This document shows positions 18,211 through 26,195 of a stretch of 64,000 nt of DNA, piece after piece. The stretch's first letter is position 1. Every line of letters begins with the position of its first letter. The notes under the pieces were generated by a model. It was given only the letters and a program-made list of their open reading frames with translations, did not search any database and was not told where the DNA came from. This stretch comes from Desulfobacterales bacterium (lineage in GTDB: Bacteria; Desulfobacterota; Desulfobacteria; Desulfobacterales; JAHDSC01): contig JAFGES010000042.1 of assembly GCA_016931455.1 (NCBI GenBank), positions 32,241 through 96,240 of the forward strand, given 5' to 3'. Made by a program: the position numbers and the translations under genes.

Positions 18211-19428
18211 ATGAAAAGCAAAATGCGGAGTATCATAGGTTTTTGTTTCTATGCTTCTCTGGTAATTGGGTGTATGGTCATTTTGTGCACAGGGCCGGCC
18301 TTCGCCAAGGTAGCGGGACCCTGTTCAGACTGCCATACCATGCACAACAGTCAGAATGGTGTTGTTTGGCCGGGCAATGATGATGGGCCTTTTAGGGCGT
18401 TGACGACAGGTGGTTGTGTGGGGTGCCATACCGGAACCAATGATGGCACGATCGATAACAACATTCCATTTGTTATGAGCACAGCAGAACCGACTTATGG
18501 ACCGGATTATGCTGCCAATGGTACCTATAGCAATTCTGGAAATACCTTAGCCGGCGGTAATTTCTATTGGGTGGCAAGCGCAGGTGGAGGCACCGATAAT
18601 CTGGGGCACAATGTCGAAACAGATTCTCTATCGAATGCTGATGCCGCTATCGGGCAGACGCCGCCCGGCTTTGTTTCCGGTTGGGGAACTTCCGGAATCG
18701 GTGCTACATGGGCTAGTAACCAGCTAACCTGCGCCGGTACTTACGGTTGTCACGGCTCTCATACCTACGCCGATGATTTTGCCGATATCAGTGGTGCGCA
18801 TCATGCAGATGATACAGGCGGAATCACGGGAGCAACGGTTGGTTTAAGTTATCGCTTTTTGTACAAAATTCTTGGTAAAGAGATGAACACCGTTGGAAAT
18901 GCCTGGGAGTATCAGCCTACTCCGACGGCTCACAATCAGTATAAAGGGTATGACCGCACGGATGCAACGGCTATTCCTACCCTCGGTTCCACAACCGGTG
19001 GTAACACCATCAGTTTCTCCTGTGGTGAATGTCACGGCGATTATCATAGCGGTGCGGATGTAGCCTATTCAAACCCAATTGCAGCTGATCCATGGCTTAG
19101 ACATCCCAGTGACTATGATATGGGGAATACTTTGGCCGGGGCTGAATATTACGATTATTATGGCACGGATGGAACAACTAGATGGGCGTATAATGTTGTG
19201 GCACCGGTAGCTAGTGCAAATGTTGCAAGTGTTATTTCTGCTGTTAATCCAATAACCAACGATGATACCGCCATTGTTACCTGTTTGTCCTGTCATCGAG
19301 CACATGGTTCACCTTATGCGGATCTCTTGAGATGGGATTACCAGTATATGCAAGCGGGTACGCAGACACCTGCAGGCTGGAATAATAAGGGGTGTTTTGC
19401 CTGCCATACAACCAAAGATAACGGATAA
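18211..19428 (+). CDS. OmcS-like multiheme cytochrome (predicted filament subunit), copy 2
   Basis: 405 residues, strong ribosome site (AAGGGAAGGGG) before the ATG. The signal peptide ends 'GPAFA' near residue 32, leaving a short mature N-terminus 'KVAGPCSDCHTMHNS', close to the recalled OmcS start. Five CXXCH motifs plus CX5CH at 18730-18753. Shared landmarks with OmcS: CxxCHTMHNS, STAE, GHN, a third-heme region, CGECHGDYHS, LRHP, TCLSCHRAH and a terminal CFACH. It is paralogous to the gene at 14256 but longer, with more Gly, Thr and Ala. It is the last gene before a strong terminator. Polymerisation into a cytochrome wire is inferred. Confidence 0.9.
   Translation: MKSKMRSIIGFCFYASLVIGCMVILCTGPAFAKVAGPCSDCHTMHNSQNGVVWPGNDDGPFRALTTGGCVGCHTGTNDGTIDNNIPFVMSTAEPTYGPDYAANGTYSNSGNTLAGGNFYWVASAGGGTDNLGHNVETDSLSNADAAIGQTPPGFVSGWGTSGIGATWASNQLTCAGTYGCHGSHTYADDFADISGAHHADDTGGITGATVGLSYRFLYKILGKEMNTVGNAWEYQPTPTAHNQYKGYDRTDATAIPTLGSTTGGNTISFSCGECHGDYHSGADVAYSNPIAADPWLRHPSDYDMGNTLAGAEYYDYYGTDGTTRWAYNVVAPVASANVASVISAVNPITNDDTAIVTCLSCHRAHGSPYADLLRWDYQYMQAGTQTPAGWNNKGCFACHTTKDNG
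18730..18753 (+). other. CX5CH heme-binding motif (C-AGTYG-CH)
   Basis: The same expanded motif as in the paralog at 14754, followed by G-S-H. It replaces the third CXXCH of the OmcS-type order. Confidence 0.75.
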
Positions 19429-19474
19429 AAATATTTCAAACTACAGCTAAGAAGTTGTAAGATGAGAATTAAAA

Positions 19475-19532
19475 AAATCCTCCATCGCACGATTCCGTTA
19501 AGAGAAAAGAGCGATGGAGGATTTATATTTTT
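19475..19532 (+). terminator. intrinsic terminator ending the cytochrome island
   Basis: A perfect 14-base inverted repeat (AAATCCTCCATCGC at 19475-19488 and its complement at 19511-19524) with a 22-base loop, followed by a T-rich run. It lies 47 bases after the last cytochrome stop. Confidence 0.9.
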
Positions 19533-19909
19533 TACCGTTTATTAACAAGACCACCTATCCAAATAGGTCTTTAACTCACCGAAATAGTTTTTCATTCTCT
19601 ATTTATCGAATTAAGCATTTCGCTTTCGGCCGATAAAATTATTCCCGCCTAAAGAACCTATATTTATTTTTTATTTTAACCCACTTTTTTTTAGAATGAT
19701 AACGGCTAAAAAAGTTTTTATTTTTCTTTAAGATAAACTTTTTTTATGATAAAAACTTTTTGATTTGGAAAGGGCGAGCTAATATAGATAACCCTATGAT
19801 ATTTTCTATATATATGGAAAAAATAAAGAAAGATATATCTTCGGATCCGGTTGCTACATAGAAAATATGCTATGCATCAAAGGCAAAAAGCATCAAGAAA
19901 GGAAAAATA
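19533..19909. other. AT-rich intergenic region before resB
   Basis: No gene, RNA or convincing promoter recognised; long A and T runs throughout. Confidence 0.5.
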
Positions 19910-21280
19910 ATGAATCAAAAAGAGGTATCAGCCAACTTCCTTAATCGAATATTAAAAGTTTTTGCGTCTGTAAGACTTACAATTGTTCTTCTGTTATCAT
20001 TGGCTGTTACATCAATTATCGGAACGCTTATTCCCCAAAATGAAAGCCCGGTTGCATACTTTCGTGAGTATGGGGAATCTCTTTACCGGATTTTTGATGC
20101 TTTACAGATTTTTGATATGTACCACTCCTGGTGGTTTCAATTTTTGCTGCTGATGTTGACCATCAATATTTTGGTTTGTTCAATTGATCGACTATCTATG
20201 ACCTGGAAATCTATCTTTGTCAAAATTCCATCATTTAATCTATCAAGATTCAGAAATGTTTCAGAAAGAGAAGAATATAATACGAATCATGAGCCTGAAT
20301 ATTTTAGAAAAACTTATGCGCATGAAGTTTCAAAGGGTTTCAGCTATTCAAGAATAGAAGAAACCGATAAGGGATTTTGTATTTTTGCTGAGAAAGGACG
20401 CTGGACCCGACTGGGTGTTTATAGTGTTCATTTTAGTGTTATTTTACTATTGCTTGGCGGATTAATCGGATCAATTTTCGGATTCACCGGATCGATCAGT
20501 ATTCCCGAGGGTGAAAAAACAAATAGTATCCGACTGAAAAATACCGGTAAATTACAAAAACTCGATTTTGAAATTCAGTGTGATGACTTTAATGTGACAT
20601 TTTATGATTCAAAAGCTCCGAAAGAATATCGTTCAAGCTTGACAATTCTTGAAGAAGGTAAACCCGTTTTAAAAAAAGAAATCATTGTGAATGACCCCCT
20701 GCGTTACAAAGGAATCAATATATTCCAAGCTAGCTATGGTATGTCAAAGCCGAAAGAAATTACTATCGGTCTAAAAAGTCAAGAAACCGGTATGGAATAT
20801 GAGGAAAAAATTGCATTTGAACGTGAAATTGATCTTCCGGAAGGGATGGGGAAGTTTATTATAAATGATTATAATGAATCGTATCATTTCCGAGGACAAC
20901 ATATCGGTGAAGCATTCATTGGAAAGTTAATAAAAAATGATGGTGATAAAATTGATATCATTCTGCCGATTCGCTACCCCAATTTTGATAAAATGCGAAG
21001 AGGTAAATTAACTATCACGGTAAAGGATTATGAACGCACCTACTTTACCGGACTTCAAGTTACTAAAGATCCGGGTGTTTATGTTGTTTATGCCGGATTT
21101 ATTGTTATGATTATCGGTTGTTATATTACATTTTTCATGTCTCATCAGAGACTTTGTGTTGAAGTTATGAAAAGCGGCAAAAAAAGTAAAGTCATGGTAG
21201 CCGGTACCGCGACTAAGAATAAAATTGGACTGCAAAATAAAATCAAAAAAATTGCAAAAAGCTTGAAAGCATTGGTTTAA
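19910..21280 (+). CDS. resB: ResB-family cytochrome c biogenesis protein
   Basis: 456 residues. An N-terminal membrane pair with the ResB signature: 'SVRLTIVLLLSLAVTSIIGT', 'LIPQNESP', 'LQIFDMYHSWWFQFLLLMLT'. A third membrane segment lies at about 170-190, a large periplasmic domain at about 195-385 ('KKEIIVNDPLRYKGINIFQA' is typical), and a last membrane helix at about 385-410. ResB with ResC/CcsA forms the system II synthase that attaches heme to CXXCH proteins in the periplasm. No ResC gene lies within the window, so the partner is elsewhere or unlinked. Placement right after the cytochrome island fits the heavy heme-attachment demand. Confidence 0.92.
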   Translation: MNQKEVSANFLNRILKVFASVRLTIVLLLSLAVTSIIGTLIPQNESPVAYFREYGESLYRIFDALQIFDMYHSWWFQFLLLMLTINILVCSIDRLSMTWKSIFVKIPSFNLSRFRNVSEREEYNTNHEPEYFRKTYAHEVSKGFSYSRIEETDKGFCIFAEKGRWTRLGVYSVHFSVILLLLGGLIGSIFGFTGSISIPEGEKTNSIRLKNTGKLQKLDFEIQCDDFNVTFYDSKAPKEYRSSLTILEEGKPVLKKEIIVNDPLRYKGINIFQASYGMSKPKEITIGLKSQETGMEYEEKIAFEREIDLPEGMGKFIINDYNESYHFRGQHIGEAFIGKLIKNDGDKIDIILPIRYPNFDKMRRGKLTITVKDYERTYFTGLQVTKDPGVYVVYAGFIVMIIGCYITFFMSHQRLCVEVMKSGKKSKVMVAGTATKNKIGLQNKIKKIAKSLKALV

Positions 21281-21313
21281 GCAATATTTTAAGGACCCAT
21301 CAATTTTAAAAGA

Positions 21314-22657
21314 TTAATTGACCAATATAATCCGTAGGTCCATCACATTCGTACCCGTAGGGCCTGTAATAAACAGGTCGCCCAATCGTTGAAAAAAATG
21401 ATATGAATCGTTATTTAAAAGAAAATCATAAGGATTGAGACCCAAAGATGATGCTCGAATGATAGTATACGTATCAGCGATCGCTCCAGCCGCATCTGTT
21501 GGACCATCGGTTCCATCCGTACCGGCGCTGAGAATGACTATATTTTTATTTTCAGAGATATCGATGGCTGTCGCCAACGCAAATTCCTGATTTCTTCCAC
21601 CCAAACCGGTCCCATGAATCCTTACTGTGGTTTCTCCGCCGGAAAGAAGGCAGGCCGGAGAATTAATGGGGTGACCACTCTTTATAATTTCTTTAGCTAT
21701 TGCCGCATGTATATGAGCCGCTTGACGGGTATCCCCTGCAATCATAGATGACAGTATAATTGTATGATAACCCAAGCGTGAGGATTTTTGCTCGGCGGCT
21801 GTGATGGCATCAATATTGCTGCCGATAATAAAATTATATGTTTTTTTAAAAGCAGGATCGGTTTTTCTGGGGGTCTCCGGAATTTTGCCTGAAACACCGG
21901 CTTTAATATAACGTATGACGCTTTCGGGCAATTTATTTAAAATTTTATATTTATAAAAGATTTCCATACAATCATGATATGTGCTTGAATCCGGAACGGT
22001 AGGACCTGAAGCAATCACATCAAGATCATCACCGATAACATCAGATAGGATCAAAGATACAAGTGTCGCGGGATAGACTGCCTTTGAAAGTTGACCTCCT
22101 TTGATCATTGAAATATGTTTTCGGACTGCATTTATTTCATGAATACTTGCTCCACAAGACAAAAGTACTTTTATTGTATTCTGCTTGTCGATTAATGATA
22201 AGCTTTTGGCCGGTAAGGGAAGTAGAGCTGATCCGCCACCGGAAAAAAGACCGATAATCAGGTCATCCAGGCCGGCATGTCGGCTGAGACGTAAGATTGA
22301 AGTTGCACCTTGCAATCCATTTTTATCCGGTACCGGATGGCCGGCTTCAAATTGTCTGATATAATTCAGCTTAACGATATGATCATATTTTACATTAATA
22401 ATGCCGCTAGATATTTTATTTCCTAGCAGATCCTCTATAGCAGCGGCCATAGGAGCCGATGCCTTTCCTGCGCCGATTACAAACAGGTTTTTAAATCGTG
22501 AAAGATTGTATGTTTTATCTCCAATCATAAATTTATCTTTTTTTAATTTGCAGAATCGCTTTACTGCAGCATACGGGTCAACCGCTTCGATCCCTTTGTA
22601 AAAGATTCGAATAGCGTCATTTCTCATTTTATCAATATTGTTCAGTATGTTATTCAT
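21314..22657 (-). CDS. gckA: glycerate 2-kinase (MOFRL/DUF4147 family)
   Basis: 447 residues from the Met codon at 22657; a second Met codon at 22627 is equally plausible, while the far-upstream GTG would add a hydrophobic stretch not normal for this cytosolic enzyme. An N-terminal DUF4147 domain has 'NLFVIGAGKASAPMAAAIED' and 'GLFSGGGSALLPLPA'. A C-terminal MOFRL domain has 'CLLSGGETTVRIHGTGLGGR', 'NQEFALA' and 'AGTDGTDGPTDAAGA'. The enzyme phosphorylates D-glycerate to 2-phosphoglycerate with ATP. It is transcribed on its own, opposite to yqgE. Confidence 0.93.
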   Translation of the reverse strand: MNNILNNIDKMRNDAIRIFYKGIEAVDPYAAVKRFCKLKKDKFMIGDKTYNLSRFKNLFVIGAGKASAPMAAAIEDLLGNKISSGIINVKYDHIVKLNYIRQFEAGHPVPDKNGLQGATSILRLSRHAGLDDLIIGLFSGGGSALLPLPAKSLSLIDKQNTIKVLLSCGASIHEINAVRKHISMIKGGQLSKAVYPATLVSLILSDVIGDDLDVIASGPTVPDSSTYHDCMEIFYKYKILNKLPESVIRYIKAGVSGKIPETPRKTDPAFKKTYNFIIGSNIDAITAAEQKSSRLGYHTIILSSMIAGDTRQAAHIHAAIAKEIIKSGHPINSPACLLSGGETTVRIHGTGLGGRNQEFALATAIDISENKNIVILSAGTDGTDGPTDAAGAIADTYTIIRASSLGLNPYDFLLNNDSYHFFQRLGDLFITGPTGTNVMDLRIILVN

Positions 22658-22766
22658 GTTGGAATTGATGATCGTGGATTTGTATACTTGACAAGACAAT
22701 GAGACAAAAGTAATAATTATAAACACTTTGGTCGCCCACAAGACTATTTCTTCTATGGAGAAAATT

Positions 22767-23336
22767 ATGGAGAAAAATCAAAACGGTTTCCTTAAAGGTC
22801 ATCTTTTGATGGCCATGCCCGGCTTAAATGATCCAAATTTCTGTCAGACGGTCACCTGTATTTGCGAGCATACGAGCGCGGGTGCTTTAGGTATTGTTGT
22901 GAATCGTATCCATTCGATGCTATCTGCGAAAGACATCTTTGATGAGTTAAAAATTAAATATATACCGGAAACAGAGACAATACCGATTCATATTGGCGGA
23001 CCCGTTCGAAGCAATGAGATTTTTGTGCTTCATGGGCCACCCTTTGGTTGGAATGGATGTTTTCAGATTACACCGCTTCTTGCCATGAGCAATACTAAAG
23101 ATATTTTAGAGGAAGTTTCCATGGGCAACGGCCCAAAATCATATATTATTGCTTTGGGTTGTGCAGGATGGAGCCCACAACAGTTGGAATTTGAAATTAA
23201 GGAAAATGCTTGGCTGACGTCCTCTCTTTGCCAAGATATTATCTTTGAAATTCCAATTGAGAGGCGATGGGAAGAGGCGATGAAAAAAGTAGGCGTGAAT
23301 CCGGCCTTACTTTCTGATAAACCGGGTCATGCCTGA
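22767..23336 (+). CDS. yqgE: YqgE/AlgH family protein (DUF179)
   Basis: 189 residues from ATG 22767, supported by GGAGA at 22757-22761; ATG 22755 has no ribosome site. The length matches the family. Signature stretches: 'LKGHLLMAMPGLNDPNF', 'CEHTSAGALGIVVNR', 'IHIGGPV' and 'ALGCAGWSPQQLEFEIKENA'. The family is conserved, cytosolic and of unclear function. Confidence 0.93.
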   Translation: MEKNQNGFLKGHLLMAMPGLNDPNFCQTVTCICEHTSAGALGIVVNRIHSMLSAKDIFDELKIKYIPETETIPIHIGGPVRSNEIFVLHGPPFGWNGCFQITPLLAMSNTKDILEEVSMGNGPKSYIIALGCAGWSPQQLEFEIKENAWLTSSLCQDIIFEIPIERRWEEAMKKVGVNPALLSDKPGHA

Positions 23337-23360
23337 TATTCAAAAATATTTTGCTCAAAA

Positions 23361-23549
23361 TTATCCTCTTCCGGAGCTCATACCTGCACAACTCTTTTCG
23401 ATAGCAGATTCATCATTTGCTTTTGCCTTTGGTTTTTTCTTTTTAAGGCAGATCTTGTCTTTCCTCACAAATGCACAAAGCTTAGGATTATAGTACTCCT
23501 TGCAATTTAATGGATTGTAAAGAGGGCATTCAGGATGTTTTTGCGACAT
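23361..23549 (-). CDS. small Cys- and Lys-rich conserved hypothetical protein
   Basis: 62 residues with paired Cys in a short N-terminal block ('HPECPLYNPLNCKEYYNPKL', 'CAFVRKDKIC') followed by a Lys-rich tail. Upstream on its strand is GAAGGGA, a reasonable though distant ribosome site. The Cys spacing suggests a small metal-binding or disulfide fold of the sort seen as short hypothetical proteins in sulfate reducers. Function unknown. Convergent with yqgE, 24 bases apart. Confidence 0.6.
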   Translation of the reverse strand: MSQKHPECPLYNPLNCKEYYNPKLCAFVRKDKICLKKKKPKAKANDESAIEKSCAGMSSGRG

Positions 23550-23839
23550 AATTCTATTTTCCCTTCTCGAACTTATTTTTCTCGTTAGTTACAATTTATA
23601 TCTAAATAACATAAAATCATAAATTTAACAAGGCATTAAGTCTGTCAACGGGAAATAACCATAAAAGTAAGAATGCCGGAAAGTAAAAAATCAAATCGTT
23701 TTGACAATCTTTTTAATACATTGTAAAAGGAATATTTAAAAATATGACTGAGTAATACTTTTTATTTTGCCTTGTGAAGATTTTTCAGTATTAGGTTAAA
23801 TCCTTTCCATTTACTATTATTTTTAGCGGTTTTATTATC

Positions 23840-26092
23840 ATGATAGATACTTATAAATCCTTTAAAGATGAGCTCTTAAATATCAATCGAGATTTATTGC
23901 AGTTGTTTTCAAAAGAAAAATATTTATCGGAAATGTTTAATCCTTATGTTAATAGTTGGGAAAGGGCATGCAGAGATCTTGAAAAGCAAATGTCGGAAGA
24001 AATATTACGTGTGGCTGTTATCGGTGCGATCAAGTCCGGTAAAAGCACCTTTGTCAATTCGCTTTTCAGGCAAGACTATTTAAAAAGAGGTGCCGGTGTT
24101 GTTACATCGATTGTGACAAGGGTACGAAGTGCTAATCGCCTTAAAGCAAAACTATATTTTAAATCTTGGAAGGAAGTGAATTCGGAAATCGAACAGGCAA
24201 TGGTCCTATTTCCATCATTGAGTTGGCGATCAGAATCAAAAGAATTTGATATCCGAAAAAACAACGATCGGATAGAGCTTCACAATGCCCTTAAATCCTT
24301 AGATGCTGAATTATTATTTAATAATGGTACTCGCAATGCCAACAGCGTTTTAATATCTGCTTATTTAGAAGGATATGAAAAAATAAAAAAATTTATTTCC
24401 GATAGTTCTTCAGGATTAATTTTAAAACAATTGGAGGGTGATCTTTTCTCAAAGCACAAAGATTTTGTTGGTGATAGTAATCTTGCAGTGTATTTAAAAG
24501 ATATTGTACTGGAAATAAACAATGATGAGATAGCAATCAATGTAGAAATAGCTGATTGCCAGGGAAGCGATTCTTCCAATCCGTTGCATCTGTCTATGAT
24601 ACAAGATTATCTGCTCTTAACTCATTTCATTGTGTATGTGATCAGCAGCAGAACAGGATTGCGGCAAGCCGACATTAAGTTTTTATATATCCTTAAAAAG
24701 ATTGGGATGTTGAAGAACATTTTTTTTATAGTAAACTTTGATTTTAGCGAGCACGATTCGATTCATGATTTAAAATATCTTATTGAAAAAATAAGAAAAG
24801 AGCTTGAATTAATCATAACTGATCCTAAAGTGTATACGATATCGGCACTTTTTAATTTATTCAGAGCGCAGGAAAATAATTTGTCCGAAAAGGATAAATT
24901 AAGATTTGCGCAATGGAAAACAGATAAAGAGCTTTCAGCTTTTTCAGATCAGGAGACCAAACGATTTGAAGCGTCTTTCCATCATAAGCTTAATAAAGAA
25001 AGATATTCTTTATTACTAAAAAATCATATCGAACGTTTGGCTATGATTGGAGCCGGTTTTAGCCAACAAATTTTTATCAATAAAGATATTATTTTTAGAG
25101 ATGCAAAAGTAGCCAATGCAATTATTGATAAACTAAAACAGCATCAGTTGCGGGTAGATCAGATAAAATCTATGATAAAAAGCACCTTTGACGGTGCGGT
25201 CCCAAAGTTAAAGGAGGCGGTTAAAGCAGATATTGATCGCTTTTTTGATATCCGATCGGGTGAGGTGTTAAAAGGTATTATCAAATTTGTTCGAAGCTAC
25301 AGTTTATCCAATCAAAAATATGAAAAAGAAATCAAATTTTCAGGTTTTTCGAATACACTCTATAAAGTGTTTCAAGAATTTAAGCATGAGCTTGACACTT
25401 TTATGGCCGAAACGGTTAATCCTGAATTGATCCGGTTAATTTGTGAAGAAGAAAAAAAGATCGGAAAATACCTTGAATCAGTTGTGGTGACATATGATCC
25501 AACAGCAAATGATTTGCTTTCCGAGTATCATGCAACGCTGATGGATTTTGGAATAAATCGCGCGAAAGCAAGTTCGCAAAGCATACAGCTACCGAGCATT
25601 GATTCAGTAAGATTTCGCATGGGATTAACATTTCCAGCGACGGATCTTTCTATGCGCTATACAGCAAAAATGAAGACAGAGGCCGTCATGCATTTTGGTT
25701 TTTATAAAATTAAAAGTATTTTTAAAAAGTTATTAAAAAAACCGGTGCTAAATAAAAATGAAGAAAGTCTACCTGCATTAAAAGATGGCATTTCACGCAT
25801 GAAGCGTGAAATTGAAAGATCCGTTATTTCCAACTTTGAAGACTATAAAGAAAATATCAAATTTCAATACATTTTTAAACTGATTGAAGGCGTATCAAAT
25901 AGCTTTTGCGAAGCTCTTTATGAAGGCTTTCAACTCTACAATATGGATCTATCAAAGCTTGTTGAATTAACGGAACAAAAGCGGATCAATAAGCAACAAT
26001 TATCTGCGCTATTAAAAGAAATGGAGCAGATTACTGCAAATATTCTTGACAGGCTGAACTTCCTGAGACAAAAAATTGAGCAAACCCTATAA
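23840..26092 (+). CDS. dynamin-like large GTPase
   Basis: 750 residues. The G1 P-loop 'AVIGAIKSGKSTFVNSLF' is at about 58-75. G3 region: 'VEIADCQGSDSSNP' (about 235-248), with Cys-Gln in place of the usual Thr-Pro of DTPG. G4-like 'FFIVNFDFSEHD' at about 295. Downstream are long alpha-helical stalk regions and a C-terminal coiled coil ('KRINKQQLSALLKEMEQITA'). No N-terminal signal. Bacterial dynamin-like proteins remodel or guard membranes; whether this one hydrolyses GTP with its altered G3 is open. It stands alone between two minus-strand units. Confidence 0.85.
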   Translation: MIDTYKSFKDELLNINRDLLQLFSKEKYLSEMFNPYVNSWERACRDLEKQMSEEILRVAVIGAIKSGKSTFVNSLFRQDYLKRGAGVVTSIVTRVRSANRLKAKLYFKSWKEVNSEIEQAMVLFPSLSWRSESKEFDIRKNNDRIELHNALKSLDAELLFNNGTRNANSVLISAYLEGYEKIKKFISDSSSGLILKQLEGDLFSKHKDFVGDSNLAVYLKDIVLEINNDEIAINVEIADCQGSDSSNPLHLSMIQDYLLLTHFIVYVISSRTGLRQADIKFLYILKKIGMLKNIFFIVNFDFSEHDSIHDLKYLIEKIRKELELIITDPKVYTISALFNLFRAQENNLSEKDKLRFAQWKTDKELSAFSDQETKRFEASFHHKLNKERYSLLLKNHIERLAMIGAGFSQQIFINKDIIFRDAKVANAIIDKLKQHQLRVDQIKSMIKSTFDGAVPKLKEAVKADIDRFFDIRSGEVLKGIIKFVRSYSLSNQKYEKEIKFSGFSNTLYKVFQEFKHELDTFMAETVNPELIRLICEEEKKIGKYLESVVVTYDPTANDLLSEYHATLMDFGINRAKASSQSIQLPSIDSVRFRMGLTFPATDLSMRYTAKMKTEAVMHFGFYKIKSIFKKLLKKPVLNKNEESLPALKDGISRMKREIERSVISNFEDYKENIKFQYIFKLIEGVSNSFCEALYEGFQLYNMDLSKLVELTEQKRINKQQLSALLKEMEQITANILDRLNFLRQKIEQTL

Positions 26093-26158
26093 TTATTAAT
26101 CTTTTCGGGCTTGATCATACGCGTGTAAAGATTTTGAAATTAAAAGTGATGAAATCAT

Positions 26159-26182
26159 AAAAAGTCAGAATTGAGACTTTTT
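26159..26182 (-). terminator. hairpin after copA, likely terminator
   Basis: AAAAAGTC (26159-26166) and GACTTTTT (26175-26182) form an 8-base stem with an 8-base loop. On the minus strand the stem ends in a T run just downstream of the copA stop. The right arm is shared with a dispersed repeat. Confidence 0.5.
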
Positions 26183-26195
26183 ACGACGCCGTCAA
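26175..26195 (-). repeat. dispersed 21-bp repeat, copy 1
   Basis: On the minus strand it reads TTGACGGCGTCGTAAAAAG+TC. It is nearly identical to the copy at 41366-41386 (one transition and one extra A-for-G difference). Both copies are intergenic. Confidence 0.65.
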
